Positions 1 through 9,009 of a stretch of 64,000 nt of DNA are shown here, one piece after another. Below the pieces are notes generated by a model. The model ran no database searches. It saw nothing but the letters and a program-made list of their open reading frames with translations, and was not told the DNA's origin. The translations under genes were made by a program, and so were the position numbers. Numbering within the stretch: the stretch's first letter is position 1; the number at the start of each line of letters is the position of its first letter. This stretch comes from Butyrivibrio sp. INlla16 (GTDB taxonomy: Bacteria; Bacillota; Clostridia; Lachnospirales; Lachnospiraceae), in assembly GCF_900104155.1 (NCBI RefSeq), contig NZ_FMYB01000008.1, forward strand, positions 1-64,000, given 5' to 3'.

Positions 1-98
1 ACAGGACGGGACTGTTTTGTCTCAGGATCATAATGAGATGTAGACTCGTAAACGGCAATCATTCCAGTCTTTTTGTTTGTGTACTTCACTATCGACAT
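1..98 (-). CDS. IS4-superfamily (IS1634-like) transposase, N-terminal fragment
   Basis: Read leftwards from an ATG at 98-96, the frame stays open to the window edge and gives about 32 residues starting MSIVKYTNKKTGMIAVYES. This opening (short beta strand, TNKKTG, then VYES plus an aromatic/charged stretch) is how many IS4-superfamily transposases of the IS1634 kind begin. A strong AAGGAGG ribosome-binding site lies at 116-110, eleven bases upstream. A second ATG at 105 is in another frame and stops early. The family call is from memory of the N-terminus; the catalytic DDE residues would lie outside the window. The element would place its end somewhere between base 120 and the rhamnosidase start at 329. 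Confidence 0.65.
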   Translation of the reverse strand, partial: MSIVKYTNKKTGMIAVYESTSHYDPETKQSRP

Positions 99-125
99 CT
101 TTCATCCAACCTCCTTAACTGTACT

Positions 126-200
126 TGGTACTATTTATTATATATCATACCAATATTTATGTCAATACGTGTATTGGTATTATTTAGTTATATAGTACCA
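126..200. repeat. Concentric inverted repeats upstream of the transposase
   Basis: Two perfect 9-bp inverted pairs share one centre near base 163: TGGTACTAT (126-134) with ATAGTACCA (192-200), and inside them ATACCAATA (147-155) with TATTGGTAT (172-180). Adjacent arms lie 20-21 bp apart, about two helical turns. The region is AT-rich and directly upstream of the leftward transposase start, so it could be a promoter/operator or part of the insertion sequence's end. No gene is seen between 99 and 328 on either strand. Confidence 0.6.
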
Positions 201-240
201 TTATTTTCCACAAACTTTCAATCAGAAATTAGTGCAAAAT

Positions 241-288
241 GCAGAGAGGCCGTAACCCCAGACATAATCTGAGTTTACGACCTCTTGC
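241..288. terminator. Imperfect hairpin between transposase and GH78 gene
   Basis: GAGGCCGTAAC (246-256) pairs with TTTACGACCTC (274-284), extended on both sides. There is no clear T tract. It may be an insertion-sequence end structure or a barrier to read-through. It is the last structured element before the rhamnosidase frame. Confidence 0.4.
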
Positions 289-328
289 ATCAATCAGCAC
301 TTATATATTTTTAGTCAATCATTAGACC

Positions 329-3106
329 GTGAATAGTAACTATGATTTTAAAAATCTTATAGCATCCTGGAATGTGGAAGAGACAGATGCGAAGACATTA
401 AAAAATGGCGTGCTGGAGGTGGCTGCAGACAGGGACTTTACTGAGATTCTCTGCAGAAAAGAGGCTGCTAACCTTGATCAGACAGGTGAAGTTATCAATG
501 GAGATAAGGTAAATATTGACTTAAAGCCCCGCACCGGATATTTCTGGCGAGTGACGATTACAGGCGACAACGGAGATACCACAGTCTCAGATGTGCAATA
601 CTTTGAGACTGGAAAGATGGACGAAGCCTGGACAGGAAAATGGATTGCAGCAGAGGATGGTGCTAAATATCATCCGATTTTCAGAAAAGACATTGAGCTT
701 AGGGAAAAGCCTGTGAAGGCCAGACTTTATGTGAGCTGTCTTGGCGTATTTGAGGCATATCTTGATGGTGAGAAAATCGGAGATGAGGTTCTGACTCCTT
801 ACATCAATGATTATGAAACAGGAATGCAGATTATTGCATTTGATGTGACAGACAAAATAGGTGAAAAAAGTCAGCTTGATATCCAGGTCGCTAAGGGCTG
901 GTATATGAGTAACTTCGGTCTTGAGGGCGGCCATAATTTCGGTGACAGAATGGAGGCCATTGCTGAGCTCCATGTGGACTTTGCTGATGGAAGCCATGAA
1001 GTAATCGGAACGGACAATACCTGGAAGGTACTGAAAAATGATGTTATCGAATCCGGAATTTATTACGGAGAAGATCTGGATAGAACAGCAGGAACACCTG
1101 AAATCGGTAATGCTGTCGAAGTAAAGGCAGAGAGAGCACTTCTTGACAGATACAGTATTCCGGTAATTGTAAAAGAGATACTTCCCGCAAAAGAAATAAT
1201 CCATACTCCTGCGGGTGAAACTGTAGTTGATTTTGGACAGAATCATGCAGGCGTAATGGAGTTTGATGCTGATTTTCCTGCAGGTACAAAGATAATAATT
1301 TCCTGCGGAGAGATACTTCAGAAAGGCAATTTTTTCAACAAGAATTACCGCGAAGCCAGATCACAGTTCACTTATATATCTGATGGAAGGAAAGAGACAG
1401 TACATCCCAGGTTCACTTTTTTCGGATACCGCTATCTGAAAATTGAAGGTTGGCCGGAGGAGACCGTACTTACAACTGACAAGATAAGATCCCGTGTACT
1501 GTATTCAGATATGGAACGCACAGGTTATATTGAGACCAGTAACGAAAAAATCAACAGGCTCTATGAGAACTGCATCTGGGGACAAAAATCCAACTTCCTT
1601 GACATGCCCACAGACTGTCCACAGAGAAATGAGAGACTTGGATGGACAGGTGATGCGCAGGTATTTTCACAGACAGCCAGCTACAACATGGACACCAGAG
1701 CTTTTTACAGAAAGTTCCTTCGCGATCTTGCACTTGATGCAAAGCGCCATGAGGGAGGTGTTGCAAGCTTCCTGCCCAATACAGCCAATAACCTTGCGGG
1801 AGTTGGAAGCATCTGGGCAGATGTAAGCACAATAGTTCCCAATGTACTTTATAATACCTTCGGTTCTCTGGAGGATACCAAAGAACACTATGAAATGATG
1901 AAGGGCTGGGTAGAGTACATGCATCGAAATGATGCAGAGCATGGCGACAAGGGGTTCTTCATTTTGCCTTTCCAATTTGGCGACTGGCTTGGTCTTGATG
2001 GAATAACTGAGCAGAGCTTCAAGGGAGGGACCAATGACGACTACCTTGCTGCAATCTATTACTATCGATCAACAGTAATAACAGCCCAGATGGCAGAGAG
2101 GCTTGGACTTAAAGAGGATAAGAAAAAATATGATGCCCTTGCAGAAAAGGTAAAGAGCGCAATTCTTGATGAGTACTTCTCAAAGACAGGACGTCTTGCC
2201 TGTGATACTCAGGCAGCATATATTGTTGCACTTGCCTTTGATGTATATGTGGACAGGGATAAGCTCATAGAGCAGTTCATTGACAGACTTAATAAGGATT
2301 GTTACCAGATAAAATGCGGTTTTGTGGGAGCACCTCTTCTTTGTACCACTCTTGCAAAAATCGGAAGAATGGATCTGGCATATCATTTCCTGTTTAATGA
2401 AGGGTTCCCAAGCTGGCTCTACTGCGTAAATCTTGGAGCTACCACAATCTGGGAGAGATGGAATTCGGTTATGCCTGATGGAACAATATGTGATGAGGGA
2501 ATGAACTCCCTTAACCACTATTCATACGGAACGGTCGTGCAGTTTATGTATGAGTACATAGGAGGACTTCGTCCTGCCACTGAAGGCTTTAAGAGTGCAA
2601 TAATTGCACCGCAGCCTTCTATGAAATTCAGACATTTTAATTCCTCTATGGTAACTGCAGCAGGAAAATATGTATCCAATTGGAAAATTGGGGAGGATGG
2701 AATACTTACACTAAATATCGAAGTTCCGTTTAACGGAAGTGCTAAAGTAACTCTTCCCAGATTTAGTAGAAGTAAGCTTGCAGTTACAGGTTTTGATGCA
2801 GAAACTATTGATGAAAGCGGAGCAGTAGTACTTCCTGCAGGAAAGTATGAAATCAGCTACGTGCCTTCAAGAGATTATCGATGCGTGTACGGACCTGAAA
2901 CCAGGCTCTCCGAGCTTGAGAAGGACGAAGAAGTGATGGCACTTCTTGAGAAGGAGCTTCCCCCTGCCTATGGAATAATCCGTAAGCATGATAAGGAAAA
3001 CCGCAATCATACCTTGGGCGAGCTGCCATTCCTGTTCTTTATGGGCTTTACACCTGAAAATGTAGGCCCTGTGAATGAAAAGATATTCAATTTTAAGAGA
3101 TGGTAA
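329..3106 (+). CDS. GH78 alpha-L-rhamnosidase, start region doubtful
   Basis: Releases terminal L-rhamnose from plant rhamnosides, probably in the cytoplasm because no signal peptide is seen. The 925-residue frame has the usual order: N-terminal beta domain (about 1-100), Bac_rhamnosid_N lectin-like domain (about 115-275), concanavalin-like domain, the (alpha/alpha)6 barrel and a C-terminal beta domain. The barrel carries the GH78 signature DCPQRNERLGWTGD (429-442, with the acidic residues of the active site) and TTIWERWN with Glu709, the expected second carboxylate. The only start is GTG at 329, six bases after an in-frame TAG and with no Shine-Dalgarno sequence; the next in-frame Met (residue 98) would cut into the first domain. 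The native start was therefore probably replaced or removed when the adjacent insertion sequence arrived. The catalytic part is intact, but expression is uncertain. Confidence 0.9.
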   Translation: MNSNYDFKNLIASWNVEETDAKTLKNGVLEVAADRDFTEILCRKEAANLDQTGEVINGDKVNIDLKPRTGYFWRVTITGDNGDTTVSDVQYFETGKMDEAWTGKWIAAEDGAKYHPIFRKDIELREKPVKARLYVSCLGVFEAYLDGEKIGDEVLTPYINDYETGMQIIAFDVTDKIGEKSQLDIQVAKGWYMSNFGLEGGHNFGDRMEAIAELHVDFADGSHEVIGTDNTWKVLKNDVIESGIYYGEDLDRTAGTPEIGNAVEVKAERALLDRYSIPVIVKEILPAKEIIHTPAGETVVDFGQNHAGVMEFDADFPAGTKIIISCGEILQKGNFFNKNYREARSQFTYISDGRKETVHPRFTFFGYRYLKIEGWPEETVLTTDKIRSRVLYSDMERTGYIETSNEKINRLYENCIWGQKSNFLDMPTDCPQRNERLGWTGDAQVFSQTASYNMDTRAFYRKFLRDLALDAKRHEGGVASFLPNTANNLAGVGSIWADVSTIVPNVLYNTFGSLEDTKEHYEMMKGWVEYMHRNDAEHGDKGFFILPFQFGDWLGLDGITEQSFKGGTNDDYLAAIYYYRSTVITAQMAERLGLKEDKKKYDALAEKVKSAILDEYFSKTGRLACDTQAAYIVALAFDVYVDRDKLIEQFIDRLNKDCYQIKCGFVGAPLLCTTLAKIGRMDLAYHFLFNEGFPSWLYCVNLGATTIWERWNSVMPDGTICDEGMNSLNHYSYGTVVQFMYEYIGGLRPATEGFKSAIIAPQPSMKFRHFNSSMVTAAGKYVSNWKIGEDGILTLNIEVPFNGSAKVTLPRFSRSKLAVTGFDAETIDESGAVVLPAGKYEISYVPSRDYRCVYGPETRLSELEKDEEVMALLEKELPPAYGIIRKHDKENRNHTLGELPFLFFMGFTPENVGPVNEKIFNFKRW

Positions 3107-3243
3107 AACTATTTATTATTTTTATATTAATAAATGTCGGATTCTCCGCAAATTAAGAAGTGTTCCATCTAAACCTCAAATTATAGAATTACTTATAAGC
3201 AGACTAATTTGTGCATAACGCAGTATTTAAGAGGTGGAACATA

Positions 3244-5703
3244 ATGAAAAAAACAAAATGGAACGATAACTGGCTTTTCTGGAACAGCAAGGATGCCTTT
3301 GCTCTAGTGTGGAGCATTCCTGAAAATGCGAGAAAAATTACACTTCCCCATGATGCGATGATAGAGACAGAGACACATGCTGATTCGCTTAATGGCGGCA
3401 ATACAGGATTCTATGATGGTGGTTCCTATACTTATGTGAAGTTTTTTGAATCAAAAAAGGGTGACAGAAGCAGGAATATAATGCTCTTATTTGAGGGTGT
3501 TTACATGAATACCTTTGTCTATGTTAACGGTCAGCTTGCTGCTAACAGACCTTATGGATATTCAGAGTTCACAGTTCCGATTTCTCAATTTTTTAAGGAA
3601 GAGGGCGAGAATGAAATTCGCGTTCAGGTGAGAAACAATGCATGTCAGAACAGCCGCTGGTACACAGGCTCCGGAATCTACAGAGACGTATACCTTCTTG
3701 AAGCGGATAATACTTATATAAAGGAAAACAGCTTCCTGATAACAACTGAAGAATGTAATGAAGAAGAGGCAACAGTACATCTTAAGGCATCTGTAAGGAA
3801 TGCGGATATAGCGCCAAAAGACCTTGTTATCAGCTTTGGAATTTTGGACAGGAATGGAGAGCTTATTGCTTCCGATCAAAAGGTAATCAGCGCTAAGGCT
3901 AATTCTGAGATGACTGTTTTTTCAAGATTATATGTAGACAAGCCATCACTTTGGTCTGATGAAAATCCCGCACTTTATAAGGCTGAAGTTACGGTGTTCG
4001 AAGCAGAGGAAGAGAATGACGGGCAGACAGGCTGCGGAGAATCTCTGGATGATGAAGCGGAGATCTTCGGTATCAGAAAGCTGAGACTTGATGCAAAGCA
4101 TGGCCTTAGAGTGAACGGAAAAAGTGTTAAGCTTCGTGGAGCCTGCATTCACCACGACAGTGGAATCTTAGGGGCAAAGACCTTTTATGAAGCTGAATAC
4201 AGAAGAGTTGCTATATTAAAAAAAGCCGGCTTTAATGCCATAAGAATGTCTCATCACCCTACGGCACCTGCACTTGTAAAGGCCTGTGATGAACTCGGAA
4301 TGTATATCATGGATGAAGCCTTTGATATGTGGACCAGGGCAAAATCAGACTATGACTATAATATGTATTTCATGGACTGGTGGGAGCGTGATGTGGAAGC
4401 GATGGTCATGAAGGATTACAATCATCCTTCAGTTATTCTGTATTCTATCGGAAATGAGATCCCTGAAATTGGAACGGACGAAGGCTCAAGGCTTGCTGCA
4501 AAAATCAGCGGACTTTGTCACAAGCTGGATCCTAATAGATATACCCTTGCTTCAATAAACGGAGTGTTTGCGGCAGGAGATGCTGTGCCTAAGATTACTG
4601 CAGATGTTGCTGCATCTGTAGAAGATGGTGATGATTCCATAAACGTAAATGATTTCATGACTATCATGGATAAGTACATGGATAAAATTGTCGTACATCC
4701 TGAGATCACAAAGCGTCTGCACAAGGCCTGTGCAGCAACTGACATAGCAGGCTATAACTACATGACAGCACGCTACAGCCTTGATGCTAAAAAGGCTCCT
4801 AACCGTGTTATTGTCGGTAGTGAAACCTATCCTCCTGAGATTGCTGTAAACTGGAGAGAGGTTACAAAATACCCTCAGGTTATCGGAGATTTCACCTGGA
4901 CAGGTTGGGACTACCTGGGAGAAGCAGGCGTAGGAATTCCTGCATATAAATTCGGTGAGGGCGGCTTTGGCGCACAGTTCCCTGCTAAGCTTGCTTATAC
5001 AGGAGATATTGATATCACAGGCTTTAGAAGACCTTTATCATATTACAGGGAGATTGTTTTCGGACTAAGAAAAGCTCCTTATATAGCAGTTCAGGATCCC
5101 GCACACTATGGCGAGAAACTGATAAAGACACCCTGGGTAATGAGTGATACTGTTTCAGGATGGACCTTTAGCGGATATGAAAATAAGCCGGTTGTGGTTG
5201 AGGTTTATTCTTCAGGGGATGAGGTGGAATTATTACTTGATGAAAAATCCATAGGAAAGAAAAAGGTTGTGGAAGAGGATAACTGCAGAACTCTTTTTGA
5301 AACAACTTATCAGCTGGGAACCTTAAAAGCTGTGGCATACAAAGATGGCGAGAACATAGGAGAATATGAGCTAACTACTGCAGTGGGAGATATGAAGCTT
5401 TTTGCTGAGGTAGATGGAAATATATTGGAAGATAGTGAGATAGTATACGTGAATCTTTCTCTTCAGGACTCTGATGGAGATGTTTTCATAAACTCTGATC
5501 AGAGTATTACGCTTGAGCTTGAAGGTGACGCTGAGCTTTTAGGCTTTGGATCAGGTAATCCCAAAGAGCAGGAGCCTTATAGTAGCAATACTTCAAATAC
5601 CTGGAATGGACGTGCCCTGGCTATTGTCCGTAAGATACCGGGAAAAAAAGTCGTTCTCAAGGCAGGTATAGATTCAGGTATTAAAACTGAAATAGTACTG
5701 TGA
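3244..5703 (+). CDS. GH2 family beta-galactosidase/beta-glucuronidase-like glycosidase
   Basis: Retaining exo-glycosidase of 819 residues, likely removing a beta-linked galactose, glucuronic acid or related sugar from imported oligosaccharides. Order: sugar-binding jelly roll (about 1-165), immunoglobulin-like domain (about 170-280), TIM barrel (about 285-600), C-terminal beta domains. The acid/base Glu405 sits in YSIGNEIPE and the nucleophile Glu527 in VGSETYPP. The start at 3244 was chosen over an upstream ATG at 3211 because AAGAGGTGG lies just before it. No signal peptide is present, so it is cytoplasmic. It follows the rhamnosidase by 137 bases with no clear terminator, so the two may be cotranscribed and act on the same rhamnose-decorated glycan. 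Substrate cannot be told from sequence alone. Confidence 0.88.
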   Translation: MKKTKWNDNWLFWNSKDAFALVWSIPENARKITLPHDAMIETETHADSLNGGNTGFYDGGSYTYVKFFESKKGDRSRNIMLLFEGVYMNTFVYVNGQLAANRPYGYSEFTVPISQFFKEEGENEIRVQVRNNACQNSRWYTGSGIYRDVYLLEADNTYIKENSFLITTEECNEEEATVHLKASVRNADIAPKDLVISFGILDRNGELIASDQKVISAKANSEMTVFSRLYVDKPSLWSDENPALYKAEVTVFEAEEENDGQTGCGESLDDEAEIFGIRKLRLDAKHGLRVNGKSVKLRGACIHHDSGILGAKTFYEAEYRRVAILKKAGFNAIRMSHHPTAPALVKACDELGMYIMDEAFDMWTRAKSDYDYNMYFMDWWERDVEAMVMKDYNHPSVILYSIGNEIPEIGTDEGSRLAAKISGLCHKLDPNRYTLASINGVFAAGDAVPKITADVAASVEDGDDSINVNDFMTIMDKYMDKIVVHPEITKRLHKACAATDIAGYNYMTARYSLDAKKAPNRVIVGSETYPPEIAVNWREVTKYPQVIGDFTWTGWDYLGEAGVGIPAYKFGEGGFGAQFPAKLAYTGDIDITGFRRPLSYYREIVFGLRKAPYIAVQDPAHYGEKLIKTPWVMSDTVSGWTFSGYENKPVVVEVYSSGDEVELLLDEKSIGKKKVVEEDNCRTLFETTYQLGTLKAVAYKDGENIGEYELTTAVGDMKLFAEVDGNILEDSEIVYVNLSLQDSDGDVFINSDQSITLELEGDAELLGFGSGNPKEQEPYSSNTSNTWNGRALAIVRKIPGKKVVLKAGIDSGIKTEIVL

Positions 5704-5747
5704 TAGAAAATTAAATAATTCGAGATATCATGTAATATAATGGAGTT

Positions 5748-5804
5748 TCCCCGATAACTGTCCGGAATCTAAAATATTAGGCCGGATTATTATTGGGGAT
5801 TTTT
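5748..5804 (+). terminator. Rho-independent terminator after GH2 gene
   Basis: A long imperfect stem joins TCCCC (5748-5752) and the TCCGG following it to CCGGA and GGGGA (5795-5799). It is followed by TTTTTATTT. It separates the glycosidase pair from the symporter gene. Confidence 0.75.
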
Positions 5805-5944
5805 ATTTATATTTATGCATCTTAAAAAATGTCGGATATAGATAAACATATTACATGGAGCAGGAAGTATTACCTTGCTATTATAATCTCACAAAGCAAA
5901 AAACATTGTTTACCACATTTAAAAACATGAAAAGGAGAAGGACA

Positions 5945-7354
5945 ATGGGGAACAATAGTAATTCTACAAATAAAGCAGAAGTCGGTGGTGCCTTTAGATG
6001 GTTCCATGCTACTTCCGTAAACGGCGGCGCGATGATGGTAGCTGCAGTACTGGCAAGTTATCTGTCTGTTTATATGACGGATACATTAGGGATTCCGGCA
6101 GCTATATGCTCAGTAATAATGTTTATAGCAACTCTCTGGGATGCGATAAACGATCCGATGATGGGTGTGATCGCTGACAGTACACATACAAAGATGGGAC
6201 GTTACAGGCCTTACTTCCTGTTTGCACCGGTTCTGCTTACATTCTTTGCAACTATGGTCTGGGTAGACTGGGGCTTTACAAATACTACGGCTAAGGCTGT
6301 ATACATTCTTATTATGTACATCGGCTACGGAATGACAGTTACTATGTACACAATGCCTCAGATGGCAATTCTTCCTGCAGCTGTTAAGAATGACGGCGAG
6401 AGAAATAAGATAATCACAATGGGAGCAGGATGTTGTGCCGCAGCATTTACAGTAGGTAACACCTTTACTCCAAACATCACAGGCTTCTTTAACAGCCTTG
6501 GATTTTCAAATGGCTATGTGCCCTACATGATCATTTGCGGTATTCTTTCATTTATTTCCTTCTGGGGACTTTTTAAGGCTTCAAAGGGACAGGAGAGATA
6601 TCTTGCAAAGCCTGAAAAGAATCCTCTTAAGGGAATTGGAATGGTATTAAAGCACAAGGAAGTATATCCTAACATCATTGCCTGGGTAATGGCTTCAATG
6701 GGATATGGACTTATGTTTTCATCATCAGTTTACTACATGATGTATTACTACCAGAGACCTGACCTTATAGGTGCATACATGGGTGTTATTTCAATCGGCG
6801 CACTTATTTCAATGGTTGTTGCAATGCCAATCGTTCTTAAGATATTCAAGAGTGGACAGAGAGCACTTTGCTTCTCTCAGGTGACAACAATAGCTTTATA
6901 TGTAGTTCTTTTCTTCTTCGGAAAGACAAACTTTACTTTCCTTTGCGTGCTCACTTTCATCGCATCTGTAACAGGAGCTATGCAGAACGCACTGGTTAAT
7001 ATTCTTGTAAATGATACTATTGATTTCATCATGTACAAGGAAGGAAAAACAGCAAACGGACTTGTTTCATCAATCAAGGGATTTGCACAGAAGTGCGGTA
7101 ATACAGCTACAAGCTCAGGCATACTTGCAATCCTTGCAGTATCAGGATATGTGGCAGGTGCCATTGGACAACAGCCCGAATCAGCTATGTTTGCTCTTAA
7201 CTTCATCAAGTTCGGAGCACCCAGCATTACAGGAAGCATTGTTATTCTCTGTGTAGTATTTGGACCAATCAAGCACTACAAGAAAGAGATAGAAGAGATG
7301 AAGTCCAAAATGCATGCTGAGGACAGTGAGAATAGTCTGAAGAAGGCTGTTTGA
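5945..7354 (+). CDS. GPH-family (MFS) sugar:cation symporter
   Basis: Inner-membrane transporter of the glycoside-pentoside-hexuronide family, 469 residues with about twelve hydrophobic segments. Family signs are the N-terminal WDAINDPMMGVIADST loop followed by KMGRYRPYFLF, and the DTIDFIMYKEGK segment in the C-terminal half; these correspond to the conserved Asp and loop residues of the melibiose-permease group. The ATG at 5945 has AAAGGAGAAGG just upstream, so the longer frame from 5855 was not used. It probably imports the rhamnosides or oligosaccharides cut by the GH78 and GH2 enzymes upstream. The two nearby AraC genes read towards or away from it and may control it. Confidence 0.9.
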   Translation: MGNNSNSTNKAEVGGAFRWFHATSVNGGAMMVAAVLASYLSVYMTDTLGIPAAICSVIMFIATLWDAINDPMMGVIADSTHTKMGRYRPYFLFAPVLLTFFATMVWVDWGFTNTTAKAVYILIMYIGYGMTVTMYTMPQMAILPAAVKNDGERNKIITMGAGCCAAAFTVGNTFTPNITGFFNSLGFSNGYVPYMIICGILSFISFWGLFKASKGQERYLAKPEKNPLKGIGMVLKHKEVYPNIIAWVMASMGYGLMFSSSVYYMMYYYQRPDLIGAYMGVISIGALISMVVAMPIVLKIFKSGQRALCFSQVTTIALYVVLFFFGKTNFTFLCVLTFIASVTGAMQNALVNILVNDTIDFIMYKEGKTANGLVSSIKGFAQKCGNTATSSGILAILAVSGYVAGAIGQQPESAMFALNFIKFGAPSITGSIVILCVVFGPIKHYKKEIEEMKSKMHAEDSENSLKKAV

Positions 7355-7364
7355 TAAGAAAAAA

Positions 7365-7400
7365 GGGAACTGAGTCCGCATACGGTCTCGGTTCCTTTTT
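7365..7400. terminator. Terminator between convergent symporter and AraC genes
   Basis: GGGAACTGAG (7365-7374) pairs with CTCGGTTCC (7387-7395) and is followed by TTTTT. An A-rich stretch on the other side suggests it can also stop the leftward AraC transcript. Confidence 0.8.
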
Positions 7401-7423
7401 CAGTGTGTGAAGTTTGATTTACA

Positions 7424-8545
7424 TTACTCATGTGAGAATGGAATGAAGGGGCTGTCCTTTTTATTGGACTTTCTGAAATCGGCCGGTGAGCAGCCATAGG
7501 TTTTTCTGAATACCCTGGAAAAATGATCGGCGCTGTTATACCCTATTTCTTCAGCTATTTCATTTACCTTCTGGTCGGTATTTATAAGCAGATTTACTGC
7601 ATCACGCATACGAAGATTCTTAATAAGATCCGTGAAGTTTTTTCCGGTATTCTGCTTTATGAGTGTGCAAAGATGCGGCTCCGAATAGTGAAAAAACTCG
7701 GCAAGAGAGGACAACGAAAGTGTCTGATAGTTGTGCTGAATATATTGCAGTACAAGTGAAAAATCAGAATCAATATCATAGTTGTAAAAGGATATTGTCT
7801 TGCTGTAGTTTCGGAGAAGATTAGCAAAAAATAAATTGATTATGTTAATACAGCAGTTGTTACTATACCCGTCAGGAGCCTCTGATTCGATCAGAAGCTT
7901 TCGAAGGAAAATTCTGCATTCCATATTGTTTTCAGTAAAGAGCATAAGGTAATTGGGCCTATCCTCATTTCTAAGGATGTGCCTGAAAAATCCTGACAAA
8001 AGATCCTGATGAAGCATAAGTGAAGTGAAGGTACTTTCGAAGGTACTTTTCCTGATGCAAACGGTATAAACTATGCTGGTTTCATCATCTATGATGTAGT
8101 CATGATTGGAGCCCGGAGCAACTATACATACTTCACCTTCGTGCATCTTATGGGCAGTTCCCTCAAAATACAGAGTGCCCGCACCCTTTATCACAAAATC
8201 CAGCTCAAAATAATTATGCCTGTGAGCATAATTTCTGGTAAATCGCGGATGACGAATAGTGTAGACATCATAAAACTGAGGAATGATTTTTTCCTCACCT
8301 ACATAGGAATTTATTGCATGCTCTACATCATAATGAAGAGGTATATTATCCACAAGCTTATCAAATTCATCATCACTTACTGACAGGGCATCTGCAGGAA
8401 GCCTGAAAAAAGATGGCGATGTACTAAGAAGCCCCTTTTCATTCATGCGCTGCATCATTTCGGTAAACTGAAGCTTCATACCTGTGCGCTTGTAATATGA
8501 ATTCATTTCATTTTGGAATTTTCCATAAGTCGTATATTTTTTCAT
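7424..8545 (-). CDS. AraC-family transcriptional regulator with cupin sensor domain
   Basis: Predicted sugar-responsive DNA-binding regulator, 373 residues. Roughly residues 90-190 form a cupin fold (HRHNYFELDFVIKGAGTL and following); the last 105 residues hold two helix-turn-helix motifs, the second with VNEIAEEIGYNSADHFSRVF, typical of the AraC/XylS signature. The frame extends upstream to 8656, but that extension overlaps the methylglyoxal synthase remnant on the other strand, so I start at the ATG at 8545 (MKKYTTYG); no strong ribosome-binding site is visible there. It is convergent with the symporter gene. A second AraC gene lies just upstream on the same strand. Confidence 0.88.
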   Translation of the reverse strand: MKKYTTYGKFQNEMNSYYKRTGMKLQFTEMMQRMNEKGLLSTSPSFFRLPADALSVSDDEFDKLVDNIPLHYDVEHAINSYVGEEKIIPQFYDVYTIRHPRFTRNYAHRHNYFELDFVIKGAGTLYFEGTAHKMHEGEVCIVAPGSNHDYIIDDETSIVYTVCIRKSTFESTFTSLMLHQDLLSGFFRHILRNEDRPNYLMLFTENNMECRIFLRKLLIESEAPDGYSNNCCINIINLFFANLLRNYSKTISFYNYDIDSDFSLVLQYIQHNYQTLSLSSLAEFFHYSEPHLCTLIKQNTGKNFTDLIKNLRMRDAVNLLINTDQKVNEIAEEIGYNSADHFSRVFRKTYGCSPADFRKSNKKDSPFIPFSHE

Positions 8546-8577
8546 GGCTATATCATAACATACTAAAATTCTTTTGA

Positions 8578-8955
8578 AAAAATAATGCAGATATTCTTTC
8601 AAAGCACTTTTTATGCGGAACAGGTACAACGGCTCGTATGATAACTGATGCAACAAATCTTCCTGTACGCGGTTATAATTCAGGCCCCCTTGGCGGTGAC
8701 CAGCAGATCGGCACTAAGATAGTAGAGGGGAAAATTGATTTTGTTATTTTCTTTTCAGACCCGCTTACAGCAGCACCTCATGATCCTGATGTAAAGGCAC
8801 TTATGAGAATTGCACAGGTGTATGATATTCCTTTTGCCAATAACAAAGCTACAGCTGATTTCCTTATTCATTCATCATACATGGATGAGGAATATGACCA
8901 CGACATTATCAACTTTAAGCAGAACATTGAGCACAGAGCAGAGACACTTTTGTAA
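8578..8955 (+). pseudogene. mgsA: Methylglyoxal synthase, 5'-truncated remnant
   Basis: Methylglyoxal synthase turns dihydroxyacetone phosphate into methylglyoxal and phosphate. From about 8578 the frame reads into [13 protein letters not shown], then [40 protein letters not shown] and NKATADFLI, which follow the MgsA family closely to its C-terminus. The first 30-45 residues, including the AHD...K segment, are missing: an in-frame TGA lies at 8575. The only Met, at 8638, is inside the phosphate-binding loop region. The break lies within about 30 bases of the divergently read AraC start, so a deletion or rearrangement joined the two. It is almost certainly inactive. Confidence 0.85.
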
Positions 8956-9009
8956 ATTGAAAATGCAATATGATATTAGCTACAGGCAGATGTATTTTGG
9001 GATATTTAA

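Noticed and set aside
33-272. Plus-strand open frame of 79 codons at the window start
   Set aside because: It reads through the transposase start and the AT-rich inverted repeats, has no ribosome-binding site and no recognisable sequence.
587-1246. Long minus-strand open frame of 219 codons inside the GH78 gene
   Set aside because: It lies entirely opposite a well-supported enzyme, has Ser/Cys/Phe-rich composition typical of an antisense reading and no ribosome-binding site. The same holds for other long antisense frames, for example 13260-13919, 18093-18881, 33608-34270 and 38443-39123.
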